DNA of 64,000 nt from Cordia subcordata (taxonomy: Eukaryota > Streptophyta > Magnoliopsida > Boraginales > Cordiaceae). Location of the stretch: contig JAPTOF010000021.1 in the NCBI GenBank assembly GCA_028554755.1, positions 5,867,001-5,931,000 of the forward strand, in the 5' to 3' direction. The notes under the pieces are model-generated. The model was not told where the DNA came from, searched no databases, and worked only from the letters and a program-made list of their open reading frames with translations. Each line of letters begins with the position of its first letter. Positions within the stretch are counted from its first letter, which is position 1. A program made the position numbers and the translations under genes. Below are positions 1 to 12,049 of this stretch, piece after piece.

Positions 1-1152
1 CTCAGGCCAAGAAAATAAATCAGAAAAAAATAAAAAAATTTTAAAAAAAATATCTTTTGTTTTCTTTTTATTTTCTTTACTTTTATCTTTATTTGGAGTT
101 AATTTGGGGCTGTTCTCTATAGGATTTTTGGGATTAATTTGGAGCAACTATTGGAAAAAAATTTTGGAGAAGAAAATGGATTTGCTCGAAATTGAAATAG
201 GAAGAGGTTCTAAACTTGAGATTTAATTTCTTGGACATGGAATTGATTTTTTTTGAGATGAAATTTCAGTTTGATACTCTCTTTTAACATGTTGAGCTAA
301 ATTTACTTTAGGGTTGATTACTATATCTATTATGAGTTAAAGATTGCAAGACTTGTTTTGGAATATTTTGATGGTTTGAATACATGTTTTATTTTTTTTA
401 ATTGTTTAATGGTGATTTTGGGCATGTCTATGTATTTAATTAATTGCCTTAATGAGGAAACATGTATTACTATGTTCTTAATTTTTCGTATCTGCTTATA
501 CGGTGTTGACTGATTGTGCTTGATTTTATAATTAGGTTTAATGTGTGGTCTTTAGGATGAAATAAAACTAATAGGTCACCCATTACACTTAGTTGAAATT
601 AGGTGAATTAGGCCTTATCTTGAAACACAGTTAACGGTTTAAATTCTAGGTTAGTGTATTAAACACGCCAATCTAGAAGTCTTAATCACTTAGCCCTAAA
701 ACCCTAATTAATAAAGACAAGGCTATACTCTAAGTAGAATTCGCTTAGGGATAGAATTGCATCGAGAATTAGGGATAATACGGTTAGTAAGTTTGGACCT
801 CTAAAAGAAGCTATTAAAGCCATCAACATACTCAAAGCAAGAATAAAATCTCAATCCCATAATGGAGTAGTAATCGCCCTAATTCGTCTCTATTGATATA
901 ATCACTCCCTCTCTAGTTGGTTGTCTTTTTATTGCACATATTCGTTTAGGTAGTTTAATTCTGTCTTTAATTCAGAGTTACCTTCAATTCAAAATTCAAA
1001 AAAAAAAAAATCGGTTCTACTGGTAGTTAATCTTGGACACATAGGATTTAAAAACCATAGTTAGAGACCTCCATGAGGAGACGATACCCACACTCTTGCA
1101 CACACTACCCTACTTTCGATCCGTGCACTTGCGGGTTTTTAAAATAACATCA
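1..1152 (+). repeat. Tat-type Ty3/gypsy LTR, 5' part outside window
   Basis: AT-rich non-coding sequence that runs off the left edge. It opens like the stretch from 35131 (GGCCAAGAAA followed by a CAGAAAA/poly-A/poly-T run and a TTTGGGG phrase). It then shares the lineage-typical block of paired 'aaccctaatta' and 'ttaggtgaattagg' phrases. It closes with a 'gatccgtgcacttgcggg' tail before a terminal CA at 1152, a tail style also seen at 36390 and, reversed, near 28400. These shared ends are what I see. The Tat assignment is inferred from those relatives and from the protease remnant at 3500. No intact PBS follows, because an inverted Athila-type LTR starts at 1155. Confidence 0.6.
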
Positions 1153-1288
1153 GGTGTTAAAACCACTAAAAATAACACCTACTTTTACCTCACAAAATTT
1201 GTGTAAGTGATGAGAAAGGGTTAAACCCACAAAGATTGGTAATAATGCTCTTAATGCCAAATAGATTAATTAAGTGAAATACAATCAA

Positions 1289-1312
1289 GGGGGAGGGGGG
1301 AAGGGGAGGGGG
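1289..1312 (+). other. G-run cluster, potential G-quadruplex
   Basis: Four uninterrupted G runs (5, 6, 4 and 5 bases) are separated by loops of 1, 2 and 1 bases. This satisfies the classical intramolecular G4 pattern with very short loops. It lies between the left target-site copy and the 5' head of the SINE at 1316, in otherwise AT-rich DNA. Confidence 0.7.
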
Positions 1313-1315
1313 AGA

Positions 1316-1418
1316 GGATTAAGGGATAGCTCAAGTGGTTGAGACTATCTCCTCTAAGCGTGAAGTTTTGAGTTTAATCCCATGGGGATGGGGGTTTAAC
1401 CCAAAAAAAAAAAAAAAA
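1316..1418 (+). mobile_element. tRNA-derived SINE, copy 1
   Basis: The 103-bp body starts GGATTAAGGGATAGCTC. It has a polymerase III A-box-like stretch (tagctcaagtggttgag), a B-box-like stretch (ttgagtttaatcccat) and a 16-base poly-A tail. A 14-bp direct repeat flanks it: gaaatacaatcaag at 1276-1289 and gaaatacactcaag at 1421-1434, with one mismatch. A second copy with the same head and boxes is at 55795. The boxes, tail and target duplication together show retroposition. The family name is not known to me. It sits inside the inverted LTR at 1155-2698, so it is younger than that LTR. Confidence 0.85.
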
Positions 1419-2719
1419 GAGAAATACACTCAAGAGGAGGTTTAAAGCAATTAAATTAAAAGAAATTAAATCTGGACAACACAGTAGACATAGGCACACT
1501 AGGTTGACAAATCAATTAAAAGTTAATAAATAGTAAACCAAATTCAACGACACAAAAGAACATCTAATCAAAAATAGGAAAAATTAATTAAAAATGGAAT
1601 TCAAATGATTCAAAGCCTAGCTTAGGGTGTAATCTACGTTTAAGCCTACAATTTCAATCCTAGATGTAAAAATAACTCTCTCTTATTTAGATAAACCAAT
1701 TATAGTCATTGGTACGACTTAACGACCTAATCTTTTCTTTTTGTGTTAATAATGGTTCAAAACCTCTATCATTTTCCCCAATTATTTCCCTGACCCATTA
1801 GATGATCTAACCTGCGGAGATGCCCACATGATCTATCTAAAGGTAGCACTATAAAGATCTAAAAGAACCTAATTTTAAAAGTTAATTCTCTAATGAAAAT
1901 TGCTCAGTTAGATTATATGCTTTCATAGGAAACTTGGTTACCACCATTTTTAAATTAATTAGAAAAGTTGTCAAATCTCTCTAATTGGCCCTCTATCACC
2001 CAACAATAGAACTATTAGTGCCAAATTAAACAATTGGAAGATAATAATATTCTTAAAACAGAAAAACAAATAAATACCAAAATAAAGCGAAAGGAGAGAA
2101 TAAATTAGATCTTATGGAATTGAAGAACCATAAACTTCGATTACCCCTCAGCTAGAAAGTAATTGTTCAGCACTCCATGTATATGGTTGGCACCTGAAAA
2201 TAATAAAAATAGTTACTGGAAAAATAATGAATAAAAGCTAGAATTCTACTAAGTCCTTTATGGAGAATATAAAGGAAAAATATACCTAATTTAGGAGTTT
2301 CTTAAGATAATGGAACTCTTCTAATACTAATCTTAAAATAAAAGGAAAAATAATCAAAAATACAATTTTGGTCAAAATAAACTCCTCCAAAATAATTTCA
2401 TTCCTTTTAGGATTAAAATAAACTTTGGTCAATAGTTCTTGCCCAAGAATAGCTACAAAATATCTTCAAATCTTCCACCAGATTGCCAATCCCGCGTGGT
2501 CATGCCTATGGTGGCAACACTTGTTAACAGCTTCTGTTATGTCCAAAAGCTCCCTGAATCCATGTATATTGCTTCCATCTTATTTCCCAAGCATAAAAAT
2601 GCCAAAACACACAAAATAACATCAATTAGGAAACATTTAATTTCAAAATTAAGCACAAATTATTATGGATTTAAAGCATATTTTAGACTTATTAGTCAAC
2701 CTTGAAGTCAAAGAAGTAG

Positions 2720-3890
2720 GATTGCTGTGGAGCCTCGTCATCTAGAAAGACTCCTCAGAGCAAGGAGACACGACCTTCAATCCTAGCACCGCCGCCTAAG
2801 CACCCTATCCCCGAGAGATTCATTGGTAGACTGCGCTCGAGAATGCCAGAGGTGAAAGTCACAATCAGGCAGCCAGACTACTACCACTCCATATCATACG
2901 CTAGTTCTCAACCAGACCAAAAGTGGTCCAGGGCCTATAGGCTACTAGTCAAGCCAGTGGGGGAGTGGAACGATGTCGCCTCGCGTCCCAAACAAGTAGC
3001 ACACCAGTGGTTCTCCAACTCATCTAGAATGACCAGAAAAGAAGAGGTACCGACGGTTACAGGCTGCAGCAAGACGAGCCATGGAAGAAAGGACAGGATT
3101 ATGACAAGAAGCAACTCCTAAGGATCCATTCTCACCTTCTTATACTGCGCTAGTCCAGTAGTGGCAAGGCAGGGGAGGATGAGGAGGAAGACAAGCCCTT
3201 ACAGAAGGCCCTGGTTGACACCCTTTTCCTAAAAGGCTCTGGCGGGCCTAAAGATGACGGACGGCCTGGCTTAACCTATTCAGGTAGGTGGAATAGAGTT
3301 TCATGTGGATACGGTGTTTACCTTGCCACTAACTTTTCAGGCACCATAATATCAAAATACATGCTTGGAAGGAGACGCGAGACACGCCAGAAACTCAACC
3401 TAAAATTCTTTTAAAGCAAGAGCCCGCCTCATATAAGAATGAGGATAAAGCCTCTTCGGCCTTACAGGTGTCCATGAGACCCCCGTTGCTTTATCTCTCT
3501 CAGCACGTTGGGCCCTTATACATCATCACTCATTTTGAAGGATAGCCAGTGACCAAGGTACTGGTGGACAATGGTGCAGTCGTCAACGTCATGCCTACTG
3601 CCACTTTGAAAGGTTGAAGAAGACGGAGATTGGCTTGCTCCAGGCCGATATCCTTATTGTTAATTTCACTGTGGAGGCTGCCAGGTCGAAAAGGGTGCTG
3701 CCTATTGAGGTTACTGTGGGAAGTAAGACAGCTAGGTGTGTTTCTTTGTGGTAGATTCAGTTGCTGCATATAATGCGTTGCTAGGACGAGACTGGAGACA
3801 CACCAGTATGTGCTTGCCTTCATTCCTCCCCTAATGCCTCATCTTATGGAACAATAGGAAACCAGAACTGGTCCAAGCTAATAAGCTTCC
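2720..3890 (+). pseudogene. Decayed Tat-lineage gag/protease
   Basis: The stretch is noticeably GC-richer than its surroundings. The left part (2840-3120) has a basic, arginine-rich translation like the end of Tat gag. Around 3500-3880 the plus strand reads as a retroviral-type aspartic protease: a hydrophobic lead, the active-site loop VLVDNGAVVNVMP near 3558-3597 (D-N-G instead of the usual D-S/T-G or D-G-G), and a C-terminal LLGRDW motif near 3780. The protease would cleave the Gag-Pol polyprotein. Stops interrupt it (for example before PVTKVL) and frames shift, so it is dead. It probably belongs with the LTR at the window start, separated by the inverted LTR. A SIRE-like LTR cuts it at 3897. 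Confidence 0.65.
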
Positions 3891-3896
3891 TTTCTC

Positions 3897-5090
3897 TGTA
3901 TTAGCATTATTATATGATTATCTTATGTTTTGATAATGAGGTTTATATGTATGTGTGTGTGATTAAGATGCTTGTGATGATAATTGTGATGAATGATTGA
4001 TGTGCTTGTAATGAATTTTTATAATGAGTGGATTATTTGATATTGATCCATTATGAGTATTATGACATATACAAAAATTATTGTTGCTTATGGAACTCTT
4101 GTGAACTATTCAGATTGCAAATATCTTTTGTGAGTTCTTGAGCTATTTGAAGTTATATTATGCCTTGGAAAGAGATCCTGTGCCACCGGATGCATCAAAT
4201 CGTTGAACTTATTCGTCCGATTCTTGAAGACTTGGTGTGGTAACATAAGAATGAAGACAAAAGTCATAAGGGGAGCAGATATAGTTTTAATCTTGTAAAG
4301 TTGCCTCCCTTGTGTCTTCAAGTCTTGGATTAGATTCTGACTTAGATATTATATGCCCCAAATGTTTTTTAAAAATGGGGTACATGTTTTTCAAAATGGT
4401 TTTAAGGTCTAAAAAGTATTTTTGAACCTAGTCTTGAAGACAATTGATTTTAAACCAGAAAAGGTTTTATTGCAGCAAAGTTGTCATTGATTGGTGAAGC
4501 CATCTAGGCTACTAGATCAATGTGGAATCCTCCCGATAGTGTACTTTTGGTTTTTGAACTGATGGCTACTGGGCGAAGCTATCCGGGCAATCGGAACGCT
4601 GGGACTTCGACCGAATAGTACAGATTTTTGAAAATCTTATCCAAAATTAGCCGTTATACATACGATCTTTTTCTTAGTATTTTCCATAACATTCAAAAGT
4701 CAATTGATAAAACATTAGTGTGTCTAACAATTATATTTTTATTTCCCTCTTTTAAGCTTTTTGACAAGACTAAGAGAAAAGATATGATATAAAGCATATA
4801 TCTTTCAAATTTCTCCAAGGTAACTATAGGGCTTGTATTGTAAAACCAAATTCAACTTGTGCTTAATCTTTCTTTCATATTACTTGTGTAATCTTACATT
4901 GATCTATTGTATTTGTTGGGTATTAGGTAGTTTAGTTTTGGGTGTGATCAAATATTGAATATTTACAAGTGGGTTTCTTGATTTGGGGATAAATCAAGGT
5001 TGTATGGTTAGTTTTTGAGCTTAGCCAACTTTTGAAAACCTCAAGGTTATAGTGGAGTGGTTGAAAATCTTGAGTGATTTCTTGAAGATA
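3897..5090 (+). repeat. SIRE-like Ty1/copia LTR, 3' end truncated
   Basis: It begins TGTATTAGCATTAT, close to the TGTTAGCATTATCC start of the LTR at 57968. It shares that LTR's internal order: 'gaagacttg..gaggtaacataag', 'gaagacaaaagtcataagggg', 'gtaaggttgcctcttgtg', and near the end a 'gcttagccaac..gaaaa..ggttgaaaatctt' block. No copia coding region adjoins it. The right boundary is estimated: sequence typical of the Athila A LTR appears from about 5090 onward, so the SIRE LTR and the Athila LTR have replaced each other's ends. Confidence 0.6.
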
Positions 5091-6009
5091 TTTTGGTGAT
5101 TTCTAGAAGCTGTGCGGGAATTGCAGTCAACAAGATGTCTAGAAGATATTTAGGTAATTTCTTGAAGAGGAATTAAGTGCTTAATAATGTAATTTAATTC
5201 TAAAAGGAAAGGATTTATTTTGGAAGAAGTTTACTTTAGTTAAGACATGTTTTATGAGACTTACCTTGTCTTTTAGGTTAGCTTTAAAGAGTTATCATAT
5301 TAGTTAGGAACCCTTAGGGTTATAATATTCTTTAGTACCTCCACAGGGATTATGCCATTATACAGACTTTATTTTCTAGCAATATTATTTTTCTTTATAG
5401 GTGCCTCAAAGCTTAGGATTAGATCTTTCTAAAGCTATAATGCTACCTTTAGATAGACTAGCTAGCATCTCTGGGGGTTAGACCGTCTAGTAGGTAAGGG
5501 TAGTAATTAGGAAGAGAGCGCAAAGTTCTTGAACCATTACCAAAGTTGAAAGGAAGGATTAGGTTGTTAGGCTGTGCCGATGACCATAACTGGTTTATCT
5601 AAAAGAATGAGAGTCATTCTTGCATATAGGATTGGATTTGTAGCCCCAAATGAGAATTATACCCTAGGCTAGGTTCTAAATTCATTGAATCTCTTTAATT
5701 GTCATTTTTCTGATTTTTATTTGAATTTTTAGTATTAATTTCGTAATTCATCAGTTTACTATTTTCTTATTTCTGTTGATGACCCTTGGGCGTGATGTCA
5801 TTTAAGGGAACTGTCATTTTTTCTAGATATATATTTTTTTAGTTTTATTACATTTACCCTCTTGAACCTTTGTAATTCATTTGTTCGACAAATTTGGCAT
5901 AAAATATAATTATTGCACGATCGCTGTGGATTCAACCCAACTCATCATTTGCACAAAATCGTAAGGTAAGAGTAGGATATTATTTTGGTGGTTTTGACGC
6001 TCATCAAAA
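5090..6009 (+). repeat. Truncated 5' LTR of Athila-type element A
   Basis: It matches the reverse complement of 1155-2440 block by block, for example 'gatattttgg..', 'ctaaaaggaaaggatttattttgg' and the 'gaccataactggtttatct' block at 5590. It ends immediately before the degenerate primer binding site at 6012. The expected first 250 or so bases (TGACTAATAAG start) are missing and replaced by the SIRE-like LTR. Confidence 0.65.
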
Positions 6010-6011
6010 TT

Positions 6012-6029
6012 TGGCATCGTTGACGGGGA
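6012..6029 (+). other. Degenerate primer binding site of element A
   Basis: The sequence tggcatcgttgacgggga differs at a few positions from the tRNA-Asp-type PBS seen intact in element B (tggcgccgttgccaggga). Its position directly after the LTR and about 90 bases before gag fits an Athila-type element. Confidence 0.75.
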
Positions 6030-6063
6030 CCCGTGCTAACTTTTTCTTTTTATGATCAGATTT

Positions 6064-7040
6064 GAGCTGAATGGCTATTTGGTCCAGAGATCCAAAAGAT
6101 TGTGAAAAGCCTGAGAAAAAAAGCAAAAGCACAGAAAAAGCGAGAACAAGAAGTCGGTACATCACAAAATCAATTGAGTGAATCCAAAAGTGAAGAAGAG
6201 ATAGCTAAAAATACTCAAACATTGCAAGAACTTGTTGCTACCCCTTTGAACCAGCAACTACTTTGCATCACATATTCGGCACTTAATGCGGATTTTGAGC
6301 TGAAATCGAGCCTAATTCACCTTTTGCCCACTTTTTGGGGATTGGAGAATGAGGACCCCCACAAGAACTTAAAGGAGTTTAATATTGTTTGCTCAAGTAT
6401 GAAGCCCCAAGGAGTGATTAAGGACCCAATCAAACTAAGAGCATTCCTTTTCTCTTTGGTGGACATAGCGAAAGATTGGCTTTTCTACATTGCCTTAAGA
6501 GCTGCGGTCATAAGAAGGGAAATATGTGCTATCAAGTAAAAAGATTTTGAGTCATTCTATGATTATTGGGAAAGGTTCAAGAGACTATGCGCAAGTTGCC
6601 CTCAATATGGACTTTCTAAACAATCTTTTATTTAATACTTTTATGAAGGCTTGTTACCCATAGAACGAAGGACGATGGATGTCGCAAACGGAGGAGAAAT
6701 TGTGAATAAAACACCAATAGCCACTAGAGACCTCATTTCTATCATGGCCGCAAATTTCCAACAATTTGGAAATAGATAAGAACCTTTAAGGAGGGTAAAC
6801 GAGGTAAATATGTCATCTCTTGAATAAAAAATCACTCAATTAACCTCTTTGGTGCAGAGTTTAGTTTCAAGCGGAGTTCCTAAAGCTTGTGGAATTTGCT
6901 CAATAGTTGGTCATCATACAAACATGTGCCCAAAGATTCAATTAACATGGAGGTACGACCCACATTCAAGTACATATAATCTAGGTTGGAGGCACCATCC
7001 AAATTTGAGTTATGGAGCAAGGCCACCTAATCCACCTTAA
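6064..7040 (+). pseudogene. Element A gag (Athila type), broken
   Basis: This is remnant Gag, the capsid/nucleocapsid protein of a Ty3/gypsy element. The first open part (6102-6536) contains the Athila-type run LIHLLPTFWGLENEDPH, then KEFNIVCSSMKPQGV and the LRAFLFSL..AKDWLFY block of the Retrotrans_gag domain. Compared with element B, about 20-30 residues around the ITTWDE region are missing. After a stop at 6537 the frame continues (YDYWERFKRLCASCPQYGL, then YFYEGLLP) to a CCHC zinc knuckle C-X2-C-X4-H-X4-C (CGICSIVGHHTNMC) near 6888-6932. At least four in-frame stops are present. It follows the PBS and precedes protease, as expected. Confidence 0.8.
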
Positions 7041-7444
7041 TTCCAGCTATGACCACCACTATCGCCACAACAACCACCTTCTAATATAGGTAATTCTCTT
7101 GAGGATATTGTTAAGTCTCTTTTTCTTAACACCCAACAATTTCAATAGGAGACAAGAGCGAGTATCAAGAATTCGGAAGGTCAAGTTAGTCAATTGGTGA
7201 GTTCCCTTAGTAGGTTAGAGTCCCAAGGTAAACTTCCCTTGTAGACCGTAGGTAATCCTAAGCAAATGCGAGTGTAGTGACCTTATGAAGTGGAAAACAA
7301 TTACTGGACAGTTCACGTCAGACTAGACGTGGCCATGTCCAGGGGATAGGCGCTGAACCGGAAGCTAAACAAGAAAAAGAAATTGATGTCTCAAAGAAAA
7401 TACAGGTAACCAGTGACAAAATTGAAGAGAAAAAGGGCCAAGAA

Positions 7445-8692
7445 TTGATGGTGAAGCCTCCATTCCCTAAAAGGTTAGTAAAATCCAAAAAAGAGAAGGA
7501 GGAGAAGAAGATTTTTGATGTCTTTCATAGGGTAGAAATCAATACCCCCTTACTTGAAGTGATAAAGCAAGTCCCCCATTATGCTAAATTCCTTAAAGAA
7601 TTGTACACAAATAAGAAAGGGCTTGATGGTAACCAAAAAATAAGTGTGGGGCAAAACATTTCTACTGTGCTAAAAAGAAAGTTGTCACCAAAATGCAAGG
7701 ATCCAAGTATGTTTGTAATTTCTTGTGAAATAGGTACCTTAGGCTTTAAATATGCTATGTGTGATCTTGGTGCATCTATAAATGTCATGCCTAAATCTAT
7801 TTACTCTACTTTGAATATGGGACCTTTGAGAAACTATCATAGTTATTCAATTAGCTGATAGATCCACGGTTTATCTTGAAGGGTTCTTAGAAGATGTCTC
7901 AGTAAGAGTTGGTAAATTGATTTTTCCAGCTGATTTTTGCGTTCTTGACAAGGAAAAAGACTCTTCTTCCAATTCTTCTGAGCTCCTGTTAGGCAGACCT
8001 TTTCTTAGCATTGCTAGAGCAAAAATTTATATGCATAACTGTACCTTGACTTTGGAAATTAATGGCGATGTGGTTAAATTTAATGTTTATGATGCCACGA
8101 AATATCCTAGCGAGGCTTCTTGCATTTTTGGTTTGGAAACACATGATCTAGTGCTTAAAGGTATGTATAAATTTTGGGAACAAGAATTGCTTGATTATTT
8201 GGAGGGTTATAAATTGCATATTGCTATTTGCAATACTTTAACTCCTAAGAATTTGTAGGAATTTGAGGAAATTTTTGTTGTAGATAAGAAATTGCGAGAG
8301 ATCGCTAGCATGTTGGAAGGAAAGAAGTCATGGAGATAAGATACACCAATTTTTGAATTGCCAGCTTCTCACACAAAACTTTTTTCTTCTATATTGTAGG
8401 CCCTATAATTGGAGTTGAAGCAACTATCCAACCATCTCAAGTATGCTTAGTTGGGCGAAAAGGAGACTTTACCAGTGATAATTTCAAGCAAGTTGACAAC
8501 TTTGAAAGAAGAAAAACTTATCCAAGTTTTGAAAAAGCATAAGGGGGCCACTGGATGGACAATTGCAGACATCAAAGGGTTGAGCCCCTTTACATGCATG
8601 CATAGAATACTATTGGAGGAAGATTGCAAGACAAGTAAGGAGGCACAATGTTGACTTGATCCATCAATGATGGAGGTAGTAAAGAAAGAGAT
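7445..8692 (+). pseudogene. Element A protease and start of RT, split by element B
   Basis: Two open stretches (7445-7855 and 7917-8255) make up an Athila-type aspartic protease. They hold the active-site loop CDLGASINVMP near 7760 and the flap/C-terminal LLGRPFLSIARA near 7990. D-L-G-A-S is normal for this lineage, not a mutation. A frameshift near 7830 separates them. From 8451 an RT lead-in is seen (TLPVIISSKL, GATGWTIADIKGLSPF). The frame breaks off at MEVVKKEI, exactly where the LTR of element B begins at 8693. The RT resumes at 19292 with ILKLLDASMIYPIF. The coding loss is therefore an insertion on top of point damage. Confidence 0.85.
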
Positions 8693-10383
8693 TGATAAGC
8701 TTAATTTTTCCTGTATTTTTATACCTCTTAAACTTGAATTTTGAGTTTGATTGAATTCTATTTTAGAATAAATTCTACCTAATGGGTGTCATTTTTCTAT
8801 TAGTTTTATAGGTGGAATAAACGTGGACTTTTGGAGAAAAATAACCTTTTTTAGTCTTTTGGCCGTAACTCTTCGCTTGAATCTCAGAATTAGGTGGTTC
8901 AAGATGTCAATAAAAAGTTCACGACGAGGTCTACAACTGTCATGTTCGGGGCTTAAGCTTATTCCATCGTTAAAATTGTCAAAATCGCTGCGGAAAGTTT
9001 TTAGTTGAAATTGAAAAAGTTGATTATGACATTAAATGGCATGGGGCCCACGAGTGTCAACAAGACCACTCAAGCTAACCTTCTACCTCCCATTCTTAGT
9101 TAATTTCATAAGGAGTTTAAACAAAGGAAAAAGTGGTAGGGATCTCAAGTAAAAATAAGGACATGAAAAAAAAGAGACAAAAGTGGACCAAAATTGGATT
9201 TATTTATGATGGTGATACCTTGAGATTTTTATATATCTATGTGGATGTGAGCTGAACGGAGAGAGCAGAGAAATTGGCGAAAAGAGTTCAAGGAAGCAGA
9301 TGTTATGCTGCGCTCGTCAGGAGGATTGTGACGATCTTCTCCCATTATTTTTTCAGATTCATCTTTATTACTCTAGAGTTTGAATTCTTTACTTTGAGTT
9401 CTAAGTTTTTTTCTTAAGATTTAAAATTCAATTTTAGTTTATTATTATTATTTTTTAGAATTATTTTTAAATCTCAAATTTATTTTTGGAGTATTGTTTC
9501 AGGATTCAATGGTTGTCTTAGATTTTAATGTTTGGTTTTGACCTTTAGTTTTAGATTTAGAATTTGTTTTCAATCTATAACTTATTTCAATTTTATATTT
9601 TATAATTTTAATATGTCTCAATTTATTAGTTTAGAATTTATATTCTTGAGCATGAGCTAAATTTCTCGTACTAGGGCTGTGATAAATCTTTGACTACTTT
9701 GTGATATTTTTATTTTAGGTTGTGCAATGGGCTTAATTTTTTATGCTATTAATTTAATTTATGTCAATTCATATTGTTTTTAATGCTCTCTTTTGATTGG
9801 CCACGAATTGAGTTGACTTTAATTGTATGTTGAGACTAAGAGGTGATATGTGTAGTGGACCTATATGAGTTGATGTTAATTATTTGTTGCATAGAGATAT
9901 GGACAAAGTTAGCATAGCCTGTGTAAGGATTCCGGAACTTTAGGCACACTTATAAGTTGTCTTTACATAGAGATATAGCCGAGAAACTTGTGAGTGTAGG
10001 ATTAATTATGCTCGAGAGAGATAATTAATTAATTTAGAGAATTCAGCTACTTAGATTAAATTAATAGGGGAAAAGTGCACAACTAAATAAATTATCTAGT
10101 AGGTGTCTTAGGTGAACTCGCATGCCTTAGTCATATTTATTTGCAGGTTCTTGTTAATTTATGAATTTTAATTTTAATTTGTTTTTCTTTTATTAATTTT
10201 TAATTTAGAAATTTATTTTTTTATTTTAATTAGAGTTTTCTTTACTATTTTCTTTTGGTTGTTCAAATAGTAGTAAGATTTGTTAATTTTAGTACTTGAC
10301 AACACAATCCTCGTGGGAACAATACCCTACACATCATTCTATTACTTGTCACGATACCGTGTGCCTGCGGTTTTCATACAACA
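8693..10383 (+). repeat. Element B 5' LTR
   Basis: It starts TGATAAGCTTAATTTTTCC and ends ACAACA, 1691 bp. The terminal part contains the lineage-typical tail 'cacgataccgtgtgcctgcgg'. A TATA-like stretch (tttttatatatctatg) is near 9216-9232. Over roughly its first 280 bases I count about 20 differences from the 3' LTR, so the insertion is not recent. Confidence 0.95.
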
Positions 10384-10389
10384 AGCTTT

Positions 10390-10407
10390 TGGCGCCGTTG
10401 CCAGGGA
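10390..10407 (+). other. Primer binding site, tRNA-Asp type
   Basis: The sequence tggcgccgttgccaggga lies six bases after the LTR. It is complementary to the 3' end of plant tRNA-Asp with one apparent mismatch (A for G). This PBS is characteristic of Athila and related Ty3/gypsy elements. Confidence 0.9.
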
Positions 10408-10499
10408 CTGTGTCTTTAGTCAATATTGATACCAGGCTTGTCTTATTACTAATTTGATTTTTTTCCTTTTCTTGTTTAATTTTAGTTGTTGTGTTTGGT

Positions 10500-11812
10500 G
10501 CATGACTAGAAGTAAGCACGGAGAGTTGTATCTTGTTGATTCTAAAATCGAAAGAACTTTCCACAAAAATAGAAAGCAAGCAATCAAAGCTATTAAAAAA
10601 GAAGTAAAAGAGATGGCTGGACAACATGAAGGAGCTGACAATGCACGAGCACTAAAGGGGTTATGCGATACCATCAATTGACGGCAGTGCATCAAGCATA
10701 AGGAGGCCAGCAATTCAGGCCAACAATTTTGAGATCAAGTCGGCTATTATACAAATGATCCAGACTTCTGTGCAATTTGGAGGGTTAGTAAATGATGATC
10801 CGAATGCTCACATTGCAAATTTTTTAAAGATCTGTGATACATTCAAACACAATGGTGTTACTGATGATGCCATTAGATTGAGGTTATTTCCGTTCTCTTT
10901 ACGAGACAAGGCGAAGCAGTGGTTGAACTCATTACCGGCAGGAACTATCACTACATGGGATGAATTAGTTCAGAAATTTTTGGCTAAGTTCTTCCCACCA
11001 GCAAAGACAGCGAAGATGAGGAATGATATCACTACCTTTTGCCAATTTGAAAGAGAGTCATTGTATGAAGCATGGGAACGCTACAAAGACTTGATTAGAA
11101 AGTGTCCTCATCATGGGTTACCAACATGGTCGCAAGTACAAATTTTTTATAATGGTTTAAGCAATAGTACGCACATATTGATCGATACTGTTGCTGGAGA
11201 CGCATTAATGAGCAAAACTCATGATGAAGCTTATTAGTTGTTAGAGGAGATGGCAGCCAACAATTATCAATGGTCATCAGAAAGGGCTACCATGAAACGA
11301 GTTGCTGGGATTTATGAAGTTGAAGCACTTACTGCTCTACAAGCTCAAATAGAGGTATTGTCCAAAAAGATGGATTCTTCACAGTCAATGCTGTCCAAAC
11401 CCCAATCCTAAGGTGTGATCTATGTGGAGGAGTTCATAATAGTATGGAATGTCAAGTTGGTAGTCCATTTAGACAAATGTCAAATGAACAAGCCAATTTT
11501 GTCTCGAACTTTCAGAAACAAAATAATCCATATTTCAAAACCTACAATCCAGGATGGAGGAATCATCTGAACTTTTCATGGAACAACAACAACAATGTGA
11601 GGCAACCACCCATGCCTCAACATATGCTGTTGCAGGTTCCAAATAGTGCTCCTCCACCAGAAAAGAAGATTCTGTTGGAAGATGCCTTGGCTCGGTTGAC
11701 CATGAACACTTCTCAATTCATGGCACAAACTGATACCACTCTGCACATCCAGGCAGCTTCGATTAGGAATTTGGAGGTACAAATGGGACAAATGGCCAAC
11801 TTATTAAATTAA
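10500..11812 (+). pseudogene. Element B gag (Athila type), broken
   Basis: Gag forms the virus-like particle and binds RNA. The first piece (10502-10681) is a short basic N-terminus. The main capsid-like domain (10755-11234) has VQFGGLVNDDPNAHIANFL, then IRLRLFPFSLRDKAKQWLNS, ITTWDELVQKFLAKFFPP and YEAWERYKDLIRKCPHHGL, which is the Retrotrans_gag signature. A TAG at 11235 interrupts an otherwise continuing frame. A frameshift near 11390 leads to a CCHC-like knuckle, C-X2-C-X3-H-X4-C, from 11414, followed by a glutamine/proline-rich tail to 11812. At least two stops precede the capsid block as well. Confidence 0.9.
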
Positions 11813-12049
11813 AGAGCAAGCACATGCAATTACCCTAAGGAATGGATGAGAGCTTGAAGAGCCCAAGAAAAAGATCACAGTAAAAGAGAGCCATGAAGAT
11901 GAAGAAACAAAAGAGGCAAAGGAGGATGTGAGCAAAAGGAAGAAGGGGTCCAAAAAGAAGGCTCTACTCCACCTGTTCCTTTCCCTCAAAGACTTAATAA
12001 GCAATAATTAGATAAGCAATTTGCTAAATTTCTTGAAGTTTTTAAAAAG

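Larger units (their letters stand above)
1155..2698 (-). repeat. Inverted Athila-type LTR (A family), solo-like
   Basis: Read on the minus strand, the inner part matches the LTR of element A (about 5090-6009). Examples are the 'gataaaccaattatagtcattgg' block at 1680 against 5590, 'cacaaaatttgtg..gtaaaagtagg' at 1160-1216 against 5945-5980, and the 'tttattttggaggag' block near 2380 against 5215. On the minus strand it begins TGACTAATAAG and ends TTTTAACA, giving TG..CA termini and about 1.54 kb. No internal region lies beside it, so it is a solo LTR or a truncated end. I could not find a matching target duplication. The left junction abuts the end of the preceding LTR. Confidence 0.65.

Noticed and set aside
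1150..2703. Target-site duplication for the inverted Athila LTR
   Set aside because: Flanks (tcagg and acctt) do not match in either orientation, so a clean solo-LTR formation is not claimed.
2425..3121. Short plus-strand frames at 2425-2705 and 2843-3121 as genes
   Set aside because: The first is antisense to the inverted LTR. The second is decayed Tat gag sequence in a shifted frame.
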